Below are positions 23,593-31,682 of a stretch of 49,570 nt of DNA, in pieces. Source of the DNA: JBOGFI01 sp050743365. Its GTDB lineage: Bacteria; Actinomycetota; Acidimicrobiia; IMCC26256; JACDBD01. The stretch covers positions 1 through 49,570 of the forward strand of contig JBOGFI010000037.1 in NCBI GenBank assembly GCA_050743365.1. The letters run 5' to 3'. Position numbers and translations under genes: made by a program. The notes beneath the pieces were generated by a model, which did not search any database, was not told the origin of the DNA, and worked only from the letters and a program-made list of their open reading frames with translations. Within the stretch, counting starts at the first letter, position 1. Each line of letters starts with the position of its first letter.

Positions 23593-24663
23593 TTAGCCGC
23601 TGACGCGCACCGCCGCGCGCACGGAACCGCTGCCGGCGACGAACTTGATGAAGTCGCCGGTGTGGGTGGCGTGGATGTACCCGCCCCCGACCCAGATGCC
23701 GATGTGCGCTGGCCAGCTGCTCGTCGTGATGAGGTCGCCGGGGGCGAGCTGGTCGATCGAGATCGCCTGGCCCTGCCCCGCCTGCGCGCCCGAGTAGTGC
23801 GGCAGCGACACACCCCCGGCGCGCCACGCCATCATCGTGAGGCCCGAGCAGTCGTAGCAGCCCGGCCCGGCACCCGCGTAGCAGTACGGCTTGCCGACCT
23901 GGGCCCACGCGTACCCGACCGCCGCGCCCGCGCCACCGTGCCCGAGCGGCGGTGGGCCCGACGGTCCGCCGCCGCCGCGGCTTCGGCCAGCACTACCAGA
24001 GGATCGCGGCGGCGCCGCGGCTGCGGCCCGGGCGGCGGCGTCGCGCCGCGTTTGCTCCTCGCCCACGTACTGCTCGATCTCGCCGTTGACCTGGTCGAGG
24101 AGACCCTGCTGCTCGGCGGCGGCGGCGTCGGCCTCGGCCTTGGCGCCAGCGAGGTCGTCGCGCTCCTTCCCGGCCTCTTCGCGCGTCCTCTCGGCGTCCG
24201 ACTTCTGCTGCGCGAGGTCTTCCTTCGCCTGCGAGAGCTGGTCGACGAGGGCCTCGTCCCCGGCGGCGGCGGCGTCGGTGTACTTCTCACGGCTCCCCGA
24301 CTCCGTGGCGTCCTCGGCGTTGATCGACTCGAGCGGACCGCTCGTGCCGGAGATGCGGTAGATGGTGGCGGCCCGATCGGCGATCAGCATGGTGAGCTCG
24401 CCGATCCGCGCCTGCGCGCCGTCGATCCGTCGCTGGGAGTCGGCGATCTTCTCCTCGGCCTCGTCGACGCGGATCTGCGCCGCGTTCAGCTGCTCCCCCA
24501 GCGCGGCGACCTTGGCGCCGTGCTCGTCGATCTCGTCCTGGAGGCGCGCCGCCTCGGCGCGCTTGTCGTCGATGGGCGCGCCGGGAGCGGCGGTCGGGAG
24601 GAGCAGCGGCGCGGTGGCGCCGACGAAGAGGAGGGCTACCAGCCGGGCAGGCCGGAGGTTCAC
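23593..24663 (-). CDS. NlpC/P60 peptidoglycan endopeptidase (RipA-like)
   Basis: 356 residues from GTG 24663, preceded by AAGGGAG. Residues 1-29 are a Sec signal peptide (LVALLFVGATAPLLLPTAAPGAP). Residues 30-205 form a long coiled coil. A Gly/Ser/Pro-rich linker follows (215-245), then a C-terminal NlpC/P60 domain with Cys272 in YDCSGL, His320 in AHIGIWVGGG and a third polar residue in YIHATH. It cleaves peptide cross-links in peptidoglycan outside the cell, probably during division. The coiled coil may autoinhibit or bind partners, as in RipA-type enzymes. A structured 5' leader precedes it. Confidence 0.93.
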   Translation of the reverse strand: MNLRPARLVALLFVGATAPLLLPTAAPGAPIDDKRAEAARLQDEIDEHGAKVAALGEQLNAAQIRVDEAEEKIADSQRRIDGAQARIGELTMLIADRAATIYRISGTSGPLESINAEDATESGSREKYTDAAAAGDEALVDQLSQAKEDLAQQKSDAERTREEAGKERDDLAGAKAEADAAAAEQQGLLDQVNGEIEQYVGEEQTRRDAAARAAAAAPPRSSGSAGRSRGGGGPSGPPPLGHGGAGAAVGYAWAQVGKPYCYAGAGPGCYDCSGLTMMAWRAGGVSLPHYSGAQAGQGQAISIDQLAPGDLITTSSWPAHIGIWVGGGYIHATHTGDFIKFVAGSGSVRAAVRVSG

Positions 24664-24891
24664 GTAGGGACTCCCTTTGGCAGGTGCCGCCGTCGGTCCT
24701 TGCTGAACACGGTCTGGCTTTTGGCGGACTATAAAAAGACGCCCGTACGCACCCAGAGGGGACGTGCGGGCTTCTACTGAACCCGAGGGGGGACTTGCGG
24801 GCTTCGGCTAAAGGTTAGACGCCGCCCCCCAGCGGCGCCAGCATTGCCGACCGCTGTCTACCCCGATCAGCCGTCCCCCAAACCGGATATA
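24664..24891 (-). ncRNA. Structured 5' leader of the NlpC/P60 gene (class unknown)
   Basis: The gap between the NlpC/P60 start and the next gene contains, on the minus strand, two tandem imperfect 30-nt units that both begin GAAGCCCGCA then (A/C)GTCCCC (about 24781-24806 and 24750-24774). The second is part of a terminator-like hairpin. A long structured leader before a cell-wall hydrolase is reminiscent of c-di-AMP (ydaO-type) switches, but I cannot place that class's conserved motifs, so the class is left open. Confidence 0.4.
24733..24771 (-). terminator. Attenuator-like hairpin upstream of NlpC/P60 gene
   Basis: On the minus strand GCCCG pairs with CGGGC, then ACG with CGT and CCC with GGG around a CTCT loop. 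The stem is followed 3 nt later by TTTTT (24737-24733). It lies about 70 nt before the GTG start, where a transcription attenuator would sit. Confidence 0.45.
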
Positions 24892-25371
24892 TCAGGCGGC
24901 CCAGCCAGGGGTGGGGGCCGGATCGTAGGGCCCGGCGACCTCGGGGACCGTCCACGCCAGCGCCTTGCCGACCTCTCGGGCGACCCGCTGCCATTCGCGT
25001 GGGTCCCAGCCCTCGGCGGCGGCGACGACGGTGGTGTCCTGGCGCAGGTGCACGAACGCAGGCAGGCGCTCCAGCCCGAGGCTGTGCACGAAGGCGCGGT
25101 CGGGGTCGACGAACACGACCGCCTCCCGCTCCGCGTCGGCGAGGATGCGACGGGCGACGCTCACGTTGCCGGTCACGCAATACGCCGCGTGGCAGTCGGC
25201 GTCGGCGAACGTACGAAAGATTCGACGCGCGACCGGCACCCACGCGCTCGCCTCCGGCCGATCGGGGAGGACCACCAGGCAGAGGTGGAACATCGTCGAC
25301 CAGTCGTCGAGCGTGCGCGTCACGCCCTTGATGCTGGTGAGCTCGAGCGTCGGATCCGGGTCCTTGGCCAC
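24892..25371 (-). CDS. hypothetical protein, possible thioredoxin-like fold without CXXC
   Basis: 159 residues (MAKDPDPTLELTSIKGVTRTLDDWSTMFHLCLVVLPDRPEASAWVPVARRIFRTFADADCHAAYCVTGN). The alternation FHLCLVVLPDR ... VVFVDPDRAFVHSLGLERLPAFVHLRQDTTVVAAAEGWDPREW resembles a redoxin-like beta-alpha-beta core with the cis-Pro position (LPAFVHL), but the CXXC pair is absent. A role in binding rather than thiol exchange is therefore more likely. It is divergent from the PPOX gene at 25409. The family is not recognised with certainty. Confidence 0.65.
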   Translation of the reverse strand: MAKDPDPTLELTSIKGVTRTLDDWSTMFHLCLVVLPDRPEASAWVPVARRIFRTFADADCHAAYCVTGNVSVARRILADAEREAVVFVDPDRAFVHSLGLERLPAFVHLRQDTTVVAAAEGWDPREWQRVAREVGKALAWTVPEVAGPYDPAPTPGWAA

Positions 25372-25408
25372 GGCCCGAGAAACGTAGCGCGGCGGTAGGC
25401 TCCGTCAG

Positions 25409-25870
25409 GTGAGCAGACGAGACCAGATCCGCATGACCGACGAAGAGGCGCAGGCGTTCCTCGAGGCGGGACGCGACCTCCAGGTCGCGTCGATCAACCC
25501 CGACGGCACGCCCCACCTCGTGACCATGTGGTACGCGGTGCTCGACGGCGAGCCCGCGTTCTGGACCTACGCCAAGTCGCAGAAGATCGTGAACCTCCGG
25601 CGCGACCCGCGTCTCACCGTGCTGGTGGCCACGGGCGAGCGGTACGAAGAGCTGCGTGGCGTGTCGATCGCCGGCCGGGCCGAGCTGGTCGACGACCGCG
25701 ACGCGGTGCAGCGCTATGGCGAGACCGTCTACCAGCGCTACTGGGGCCCCATCGACGACGATGCCGTGCGCGAGGGCGTGCGGGCGATGGGCGCCAAGCG
25801 TGTCGTCGTCGTCGTGAAGCCGGAGAAGATCGTGAGCTGGGACCACTCGAAGCTGGGCGGGGTCTACTAA
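25409..25870 (+). CDS. PPOX-class F420-dependent protein
   Basis: 153 residues from GTG. RMTDEEAQAFLEAGRDLQVASINPDGTPHLVTMWYAVLDGEPAFWTYAKSQKIVNLRRDPRLTVLVATGERYEELRGVSIAGRAELVDD has the split beta-barrel and the K-x-x-N-L-R-R-D-P-R-x-T-V-L motif of F420-binding pyridoxamine-oxidase-fold proteins. It ends with KPEKIVSWDHSKLGGVY, typical of the group. It is expected to reduce or bind an unknown substrate with F420H2. The dienelactone hydrolase gene follows after 13 bp, suggesting an operon. Confidence 0.9.
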   Translation: MSRRDQIRMTDEEAQAFLEAGRDLQVASINPDGTPHLVTMWYAVLDGEPAFWTYAKSQKIVNLRRDPRLTVLVATGERYEELRGVSIAGRAELVDDRDAVQRYGETVYQRYWGPIDDDAVREGVRAMGAKRVVVVVKPEKIVSWDHSKLGGVY

Positions 25871-25883
25871 CCGGAGGTGCCAC

Positions 25884-26570
25884 GTGGGTGAGATGGTCGA
25901 GTTCCAGAGTAACGGCACCACCGGCCAGGGGTACCTGGCCGTTCCCGCGTCGGGATCGGGCCCGGGCGTGGTGGTGATCCAGGAGTGGTGGGGCCTGAAC
26001 CCGCAGATCAAGGAGGTCTGCGACCGTTTCGCCGAAGAGGGCTTCGTCGGGTTCGCGCCCGACCTCTACCGCGGCAAGGCGACCACCATGGAGGACGAAG
26101 CCGGCCAGATGATGATGTCGCTGAACATCGAGCAGGCGGCCAAGGACATGGCCGGCGCGGTCGACTTCCTGAAACGGCACGATGCCGTGACCGGCAGCGG
26201 CGTGGGCGTCACCGGCTTCTGCATGGGCGGCGGCCTGGCGCTGTGGCTGGCGACGCTGCGTCCCGACGATGTGAAGGCAGTCGTCCCGTACTACGGCGTC
26301 ATCCCCTGGCCCGCGGCCCAGCCCGATTATTCGAAGCTGAAGTCACCGGTGCAGGGCCACTACGCCGAGAACGACGACTTCGCGAACCCCGAGACCGTCC
26401 GCAAGCTCGAAGAAGAGCTGAAGGGCCACGGCGCCAGGGTCGAGTTCTTCGTCTACCCGGGTGTCGGGCACGCGTTCACGAACCACCACCGGCCCGAGGT
26501 CTTCCACGAGGAGCACTCGCGGGTCGCCTGGGAGCGGACGGTCGCGTTCTTTCGGGAGAACCTCCGCTGA
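25884..26570 (+). CDS. dienelactone hydrolase family protein
   Basis: 228 residues. Catalytic Cys113 is in GVTGFCMGGGLALWLA, Asp in HYAENDDFANPE and His in GVGHAFTNHHRPEVF. The N-terminal YLAVPASGSGPGVVVIQEWWGLNPQIKEVCDRFAEEGFVGFAPDLYRGK is the standard family block with the oxyanion-region Glu (QEWWG). It hydrolyses dienelactones or related esters in the cytosol. It is probably co-transcribed with the F420-type PPOX gene. It converges with the MBL hydrolase gene, with 7 bp between stops. Confidence 0.93.
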   Translation: MGEMVEFQSNGTTGQGYLAVPASGSGPGVVVIQEWWGLNPQIKEVCDRFAEEGFVGFAPDLYRGKATTMEDEAGQMMMSLNIEQAAKDMAGAVDFLKRHDAVTGSGVGVTGFCMGGGLALWLATLRPDDVKAVVPYYGVIPWPAAQPDYSKLKSPVQGHYAENDDFANPETVRKLEEELKGHGARVEFFVYPGVGHAFTNHHRPEVFHEEHSRVAWERTVAFFRENLR

Positions 26571-26577
26571 TCTTGAT

Positions 26578-27420
26578 CTAGCCGAAGCCGATCGCCTTCA
26601 GCATCGACGGCGGCATACCGTCGTCGCCCCGGGCGAGCAGGGCGGCGCGCTCCACGTTGATGGCGTCGCGGTCGCGCTCGAGCCAGGAGTCCCACGGCCC
26701 CGACGGAATCTTCGCGGGGTCGCCGTGGGCCTCGACGCACGCCCGCAGGTAGCCCCGGAGCTCGCGGATCTCGGCCTCGCCGCCGATGGGCCCGTGGCCG
26801 GGCACGATCGTGTCGGCGAGCTCGGCCACCGCGTCGAGCATCTCGGCCCACTTCGCCGGGTCGCCCTGGAACGCCAGCGGGGTAACGCCGAAGAAGCACA
26901 GGTCGCCGGCGAAGCACACGTCGGCGTCGGCAACCAGCGCCAGGAGATCGCCGTCGGTGTGTCCCGAAGCGGGGAGCACCTCGACTCGCGGCGTCAGCTG
27001 GGCGGCCGTGTCGATCTCGTGCGTGGCCGGGCGGGTCCCGAGCTCGGCCAGCTCGTCGAACTCTTCCTCGAACGCGGGCATGAACGCCTTGTAGGCGTCG
27101 AGCGGCATCGTCTGGTCGAGCAATGCGCTCGTCATCGGCGACGCGCACACCGACGCGTGCGGGAAGGCCTTCGCCCCGCCCACGTGGTCGATGTGCGCGT
27201 GCGTGAGCACGATGCGGCGGATCGGCACGCCCAGCTCCTTCACCGCCGCGGCGAACGGCTCCCATTGCGAGCGCACCATGAGCGTGTCGACGATCGTGGC
27301 GCCGTCGTCGTCGACGATGACCCCGGCGTTGCTCACCCCCGACTCGCCCCCGGGCTGGAGCCACGCGTACACGCCGTCGCCGAGCGGGTGGAGGGTCAGG
27401 GTCGGGCTCGCCGTGGCCAC
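26578..27420 (-). CDS. MBL-fold metallohydrolase
   Basis: 280 residues with the zinc motif THAHIDHVGG (His74, His76, Asp78, His79), later ligands in LPASGHTDGDLLALV and FAGDLCFFG, and IVPGHGPIGG near the end. The C-terminal helix region (IPSGPWDSWLERDRDAINVERAALLARGDDGMPPSM) is a lineage-specific cap. The family contains glyoxalase II-like thioesterases, lactonases and others, so no substrate is assigned. It is divergent from the Rieske gene, with about 150 bp between the starts. Confidence 0.9.
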   Translation of the reverse strand: MATASPTLTLHPLGDGVYAWLQPGGESGVSNAGVIVDDDGATIVDTLMVRSQWEPFAAAVKELGVPIRRIVLTHAHIDHVGGAKAFPHASVCASPMTSALLDQTMPLDAYKAFMPAFEEEFDELAELGTRPATHEIDTAAQLTPRVEVLPASGHTDGDLLALVADADVCFAGDLCFFGVTPLAFQGDPAKWAEMLDAVAELADTIVPGHGPIGGEAEIRELRGYLRACVEAHGDPAKIPSGPWDSWLERDRDAINVERAALLARGDDGMPPSMLKAIGFG

Positions 27421-27573
27421 GGATTCGAGCCTAACCCCGCGTCGATCGGTCCCGTTCGGTGACGCGGTAGGCGCAGCGGGCGTCGCCCGAGAGCAGGTGC
27501 TGCGTGCGGTAAGTACTAGCTTGCGGAATCAGGACGGCGCCGGCGGCGCCGAGACCGTCCCGGAGGTGGCGAG
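27421..27573. promoter_or_regulatory. Divergent promoter region, MBL hydrolase / Rieske gene
   Basis: 153 bp between divergent starts. It contains a less GC-rich patch GTAAGTACTAGCTTGC (about 27509-27524) that could carry -10-type elements, and a GGAGG ribosome-binding site at 27562-27566, 7 nt before the GTG at 27574. No clear operator was seen. Confidence 0.35.
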
Positions 27574-29301
27574 GTGGCGGGAGAGCAGGTCCGGGCCGGG
27601 TCGGTCGGGGAGCTCCGCGCCCACGGCCGGCTCCTCGCCAAGGTGGGGAGCGTCCCGGTCGTCGTCTTCTGGCACGACGGGCGGGCGTACGCGATGGAGG
27701 ACCGCTGCCCCCACATGGGCTTCCCGCTCCACCGCGGGACCGTCGAGAGCGGCCTCGTCACCTGCCACTGGCACCACGCCCGCTTCGACCTCGAGTCGGG
27801 CTCCACGCTCGACCTCTGGGCCGACGACGCCCGCGCCTTCGCCGTCGAGCTGGCGGGTGACGACGTCCTCGTCGCGCCACAGGCCGACGGCGACGAGATC
27901 GACCGTCTCCAGCGCCGGCTGCGCGACGGCCTCGAGGAGGGGCTGACGCTCGTCGTCGCCAAGTCGGTGCTCGGCCTCCTGGAGGGGGGTGTGGCGCCGG
28001 CCGAGATCGTGCGCACCGGCGTCGAGTTCGGCGCGACCTATCGCGGCCCGGGCTGGGGTGCCGGGCTCACCGTGTTGGTGGCGATGTCGAACGTCCTCCC
28101 CCGCCTCGACCCGGCCGACCGCGCCGCCGCACTCGTCCACGCGCTGGCGTTCGTGTCGCGCGACACCCGCAATCACGCCCCCCGGTTCCCGGTTGCGCCC
28201 CTGCGCACCCGAGGCGTGCCCCCCGAGCGCCTCGCCGCCTGGTACCGCCGCTTCGTCGACACCCGCTCCACCGACGCCGCCGAGCGTGTGCTCGCCACCG
28301 CGCTGGCCGGCGACGTCGACCTCGCCGCCGTCGAGGGCATGATGCTCGCCGCCGTCACCGACCACGTCTTCGTGGACGGCGGTCACACCCTCGACTTCAC
28401 CAACAAGGCGCTCGAGGCCGTCGAGATGCTCGGGGCGGGCGCGGCGCCGCTCGTGCTTCCGACGCTGGTGCGCCAGACCGCCCACGCCAGCCGCAGCGAG
28501 GAGGGCAGCGAGTGGCGGCATCCGCACGACCTCGCCGGCCTCATCGCGCGCGCCGACGGGCGACTGCCCGAAGCGCTCGCTGCCGGTGAGCCCCGGCGAG
28601 GGAGCTTCGACGACGTCGCCGGCCTGGCGCAACGGCTCCTGGCCGACGAGCCGGGCCCGGTGGTCGACGCCGTGCTCGGCGCGCTGGAGTCGGGCTCGAC
28701 GCCGGAGCAGCTCGGCCGTGCCCTCGCGTACGCCGCCGCGCTGCGGATCACCCGCTTCCACACCCAGAACGACTTCGGCGACTGGGACTCGGTGCACCAC
28801 GCGTTCACCGCCGCCAACGCGCTCCACCATGCCCTCGAGCGGGCCCCCGGCCCCGAGCTCCTGCGGGGCGTGGTGCACGGCGCCCTGCGCGTGTACCTCG
28901 ACCGCTTCCTGAACGTGCCACCGGCCCGGCTCCCGACCGCCGAGCGCGGGAGCCTGGCCGAGCTCGCCGGGTGCTGGGAGGTCCAGGGCGAGGTCGACAC
29001 CGCCGGCAACCTCGCCTACGGGTTCCTGCGCGGCGGCGGCACGCGCGAGGAGCTGGCGGCCGCGCTGGGCCACGCGCTGCTGCACGAGGACGTGGAGTTC
29101 CACTGGTTCCAGGTGTACGAGGCCGCGATGCGGCAGGCATTCGCGTGGCCCGAAGGATCGGAGGAGGCCGCGCTGATCCTCGCGGGGCTGGCCCGCTTCC
29201 TCGCCGCGCACACGCCGACCCGCCGCGAGCTGCCGACTGTGATCCGGATCGCGACCCGCTTGCGGCGCGGCGAGCGGCTGTTCGAGGACGGGGACGCGTA
29301 G
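27574..29301 (+). CDS. Rieske [2Fe-2S] protein with large helical C-terminal domain
   Basis: 575 residues. Residues 10-95 are a Rieske ferredoxin domain with Cys45-x-His47 and Cys64-x-x-His67 (RCPHMGFPLHRG...TCHWHHARFD), enough for one 2Fe-2S cluster. The remaining about 480 residues are almost wholly helical and unlike the catalytic domain of ring-hydroxylating oxygenases. They are rich in conserved-looking His/Asp/Glu clusters (TDHVFVDGGHTLDFTNKALEAVE; TRFHTQNDFGDWDSVHHAFTAANALHHAL; LLHEDVEFHWFQVYEAA). These could form a metal or haem site fed by the Rieske cluster. No signal peptide. The GTG start is supported by GGAGG. Confidence 0.85.
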   Translation: MAGEQVRAGSVGELRAHGRLLAKVGSVPVVVFWHDGRAYAMEDRCPHMGFPLHRGTVESGLVTCHWHHARFDLESGSTLDLWADDARAFAVELAGDDVLVAPQADGDEIDRLQRRLRDGLEEGLTLVVAKSVLGLLEGGVAPAEIVRTGVEFGATYRGPGWGAGLTVLVAMSNVLPRLDPADRAAALVHALAFVSRDTRNHAPRFPVAPLRTRGVPPERLAAWYRRFVDTRSTDAAERVLATALAGDVDLAAVEGMMLAAVTDHVFVDGGHTLDFTNKALEAVEMLGAGAAPLVLPTLVRQTAHASRSEEGSEWRHPHDLAGLIARADGRLPEALAAGEPRRGSFDDVAGLAQRLLADEPGPVVDAVLGALESGSTPEQLGRALAYAAALRITRFHTQNDFGDWDSVHHAFTAANALHHALERAPGPELLRGVVHGALRVYLDRFLNVPPARLPTAERGSLAELAGCWEVQGEVDTAGNLAYGFLRGGGTREELAAALGHALLHEDVEFHWFQVYEAAMRQAFAWPEGSEEAALILAGLARFLAAHTPTRRELPTVIRIATRLRRGERLFEDGDA

Positions 29302-29348
29302 CCGCCCATTTGGAGCCCGAGCCGCGGGGGCCGATACCCTCCTTGCCC

Positions 29349-30299
29349 ATGTCCGAGCGGTCCCGCAACCTGCCCCGTCGCTCGTGCCTCTCGGTCCCCG
29401 GCTCGAGCGAGAAGATGATGGGGAAGGCCCCCGGCCTCGGCGCCGACATGGTGTTCCTCGACCTCGAGGACGCGGTCGCGCCTCTCGAGAAGGAGCCGGC
29501 GCGCGACAAGGTCGTGAAGACGATCAACGACCTCGACTGGGGCGACACCGTTCTCTGCGTGCGCGTGAACGCGTGGGACACGGAGTGGACCTACCGCGAC
29601 GTGGTCGACGTGGTCGAGAACGCGTCCGAGCGGCTCGACGAGTTGATGCTGCCCAAGGTGCAGTCGGCGGCCGAGGTGCAGGCCCTCGACATGCTGCTCA
29701 CCCAGGTCGAGGCGGTCACGGGCCGCCAGAGCCGGGTCGGCATCGAGGCCCAGATCGAGACCGCGCGCGGCCTCATCAACGTCGAGGAGATCTGCGCGGC
29801 ATCCGATCGGCTCGAGACGATCGTCTTCGGGCCCGCCGACTTCGCCGCCTCCACCGAGATGCCCGTTCTCACCGGCGGCGTGCAGGTCGACGACTACCCC
29901 GGCGACCACTTCCACTACGTGTTCGCGAGGATCCTCATGGCCGGGCGCGCCAACGGGCTCCAGGTGATCGACGGCCCTTTCCTCAAGATCCGCGAGCTCG
30001 ACGCCCTGCGCGACTACTCCATGCGCACCCGGATCCTCGGCTACGACGGCAAGTGGGCCCTGCACCCCGACCAGGTGAGGGTGATCAACGAGGTGTACAC
30101 GCCCACGCAGGAGCAGTTCGACCGGGCGTGGGACATCCTCGAGGCCTACGAGCGAGCCACCACCGAGGGCGGCGCGGGCGAGCGCAAGGGCGCGGTGATG
30201 TTCGGCGACGAGATGATCGACGAGGCGAGCCGGAAGATGGCCACGAAGTTCGTGAGCCGGGGCGAGCGTGCGGGGATGAGCCGGTCGCAGGAGGGCTGA
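29349..30299 (+). CDS. HpcH/HpaI-CitE family CoA-ester lyase
   Basis: 316 residues from ATG 29349 (MSERSRNLPRRSCLSVPGSSEKMMGKAPGLGADMVFLDLEDAVAPLEKEPARDKVVKTI). The motifs SVPGSSEKMMGKA, FLDLEDAVAP, MLPKVQSAAEV, IEAQIETARGLINVEEI and VFGPADFAASTEMP (acidic metal ligands) are those of citrate lyase beta/malyl-CoA lyase-like enzymes. ILGYDGKWALHPDQVRVINEVYTPT near the end is characteristic of this group. It cleaves or forms a C-C bond in a 3-hydroxyacyl-CoA diacid such as L-malyl-CoA or beta-methylmalyl-CoA, using Mg2+. The exact substrate is unproven. Longer upstream frames are shadows of the Rieske gene. Confidence 0.93.
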   Translation: MSERSRNLPRRSCLSVPGSSEKMMGKAPGLGADMVFLDLEDAVAPLEKEPARDKVVKTINDLDWGDTVLCVRVNAWDTEWTYRDVVDVVENASERLDELMLPKVQSAAEVQALDMLLTQVEAVTGRQSRVGIEAQIETARGLINVEEICAASDRLETIVFGPADFAASTEMPVLTGGVQVDDYPGDHFHYVFARILMAGRANGLQVIDGPFLKIRELDALRDYSMRTRILGYDGKWALHPDQVRVINEVYTPTQEQFDRAWDILEAYERATTEGGAGERKGAVMFGDEMIDEASRKMATKFVSRGERAGMSRSQEG

Positions 30300-30306
30300 C
30301 GCCCGC

Positions 30307-31017
30307 TCACCGTCGAGTGGCGCCGCCCGGCGGCTGGTCCTCCGCCATCTCGGTCAGCTCGGCCTCGACCTCGCCGACCGTCTCGATCTCGGAACGACCG
30401 GTGTGACGTGCTCGCCACACCGAGATCGTCACCAGCGAGACCGAGATCCCGGTGAGCCACCACCGGTAGCGGCCCACGAAGTCGGTCACGTCGAGAAGCT
30501 GGTCGGAGAACAGGTCGCCGACCCAAACCACCAGCGCCATGCGAGCCGCGGTGCCGCCTAGGTTGAGTACCAGGAACGGCGCCGTCCGCATGCCCGTGGC
30601 CCCCGCGAGCACGCAGACGAGGTTGTTGGGCGCGACCGCGACGATCGGGTGAGAGGCCTTGCGGAACCAGCGCTCGGCCGTCTGCACTGTGCGCGGCGAG
30701 CCCGACTTGCGCTCGATCCAGCGGATCCCGACGTCTCCGTAGCGGCGCCCGAACGCGAAGAACACCGGGTCGGTGAGCACGAGCCGCACGAGACCGACGA
30801 CGAAGAACGGGACCACGTCGACGAGCGGGGCGGTCAGGACCAGGTACCGCGTGCGGGGGATCATCGCCACGAGGAGCAGTGGATGCTCGACGAGCAACGT
30901 GGGCGCGAGTGCGTCGCCCACCTGCGCGACCGCGGTCACGGCGACCATCGGGACCACCAGCAGCGTCAGGCTGGCACGGGAAGAGGGCCGGCTCGTCTCG
31001 ATTCCGGCGTCGCCCAT
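30307..31017 (-). CDS. VTT/DedA-like (SNARE-associated) membrane protein
   Basis: 236 residues from ATG 31017 (MGDAGIETSRPSSRASLTLLVVPMVAVTAVAQVG). Several hydrophobic segments (LLVVPMVAVTAVAQVGDALAPTLLV, PLLLVAMIPRTRYLVLTAPLVDVVPFFVVGLVRLVLTDPVFFAFGRRYGD, PIVAVAPNNLVCVLAGATGM, FLVLNLGGTAARMALVVWVGDLF) surround the family features, with the RYGD block and an R/N-containing re-entrant-like PNNLVCVLAGATGM. Related proteins are implicated in lipid scrambling or uptake. The cytosolic C-terminus is acidic. It converges with the CoA-lyase gene. Confidence 0.75.
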   Translation of the reverse strand: MGDAGIETSRPSSRASLTLLVVPMVAVTAVAQVGDALAPTLLVEHPLLLVAMIPRTRYLVLTAPLVDVVPFFVVGLVRLVLTDPVFFAFGRRYGDVGIRWIERKSGSPRTVQTAERWFRKASHPIVAVAPNNLVCVLAGATGMRTAPFLVLNLGGTAARMALVVWVGDLFSDQLLDVTDFVGRYRWWLTGISVSLVTISVWRARHTGRSEIETVGEVEAELTEMAEDQPPGGATRR

Positions 31018-31048
31018 CCGCTCAATCCTCTCAGGCGCCGGAGCGGCG

Positions 31049-31612
31049 ATGAACGCGGCGGGCGGTACCCTCGCCGTCGTGGAGGTCGGGCTGCTCGTTC
31101 TGGCTGCCGCGACGGCCGCGTTTCTCGCCTGGCGCCTGCGGCGCCGGCACCGGGGCGTGCCGCTCGGGTGGCAGACGGCGCAGAGCAGCGCCGCCGACCT
31201 CCACCGCCGGCTCCACCGCTGCATCGACGAGACCCGGCGGGCGGTCGCCCGCGCCGGGGGACGGGGCGCACCCGTCGACCGGCTGACGTCGCTCACCGAG
31301 GATCTCGAAACCCAGGCGCGGGCGATCGACGCGCAGCTCGTGGCGGCGTCGCGTCTGCCGTCGGCGCCACGGCATCGGGCGCTCCAGGACCTCCGCTACC
31401 GCGTGATCGAGGTCGAGAAGCTGGCGCGGAGGGTGGACGCGGTCGCGGCCGATCTCACCGGCCCGGTGCTCGGCGCCGCTGACGCCGGCCTTCGCGACCT
31501 CCGTGAGCGACTCGACGCGCTCGACGAGGCCCGGCGCGAGGCCCACGAGCTCGGTGGCGGGAGCGACGCGACCGGTCCACGCGGCGACGAGCACCCCGGC
31601 ACCACCGGTTGA
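31049..31612 (+). CDS. hypothetical membrane-anchored helical protein
   Basis: 187 residues from ATG 31049, preceded by GGAGCGGCG. The N-terminus is one membrane segment (VVEVGLLVLAAATAAFLAWRL) followed by a basic patch and a long helical cytosolic part (LHRRLHRCIDETRRAVARAG, LTSLTEDLETQARAIDAQLVAASRLP, YRVIEVEKLARRVDAVAADL, LRERLDALDEARREAHEL) of coiled-coil character. No known family recognised. A GTG at 31079 would remove ten residues before the membrane segment but has a poorer ribosome-binding site. It is divergent from the VTT gene, with the starts 31 bp apart. Confidence 0.65.
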   Translation: MNAAGGTLAVVEVGLLVLAAATAAFLAWRLRRRHRGVPLGWQTAQSSAADLHRRLHRCIDETRRAVARAGGRGAPVDRLTSLTEDLETQARAIDAQLVAASRLPSAPRHRALQDLRYRVIEVEKLARRVDAVAADLTGPVLGAADAGLRDLRERLDALDEARREAHELGGGSDATGPRGDEHPGTTG

Positions 31613-31682
31613 GCGGCCTCGCGGTTGGGTCGGCCGTCCGTCTGGTCTTCGGAGTGGAGCCGCACCGGTACGCTGGCCGCTC

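Noticed and set aside
22508..23908. Longer SelD (467 codons)
   Set aside because: The extra N-terminal part is antisense-like NlpC/P60 shadow; the family N-terminus and Cys19/Lys22 motif support the GTG at 23572.
24664..24891. c-di-AMP (ydaO-type) riboswitch
   Set aside because: The gene type fits, but the conserved blocks of that class could not be placed in the leader, so the class is left open.
25205..25225. LexA-like CGAACGTACGAAAG
   Set aside because: Only one half-site is intact and it lies inside a coding region.
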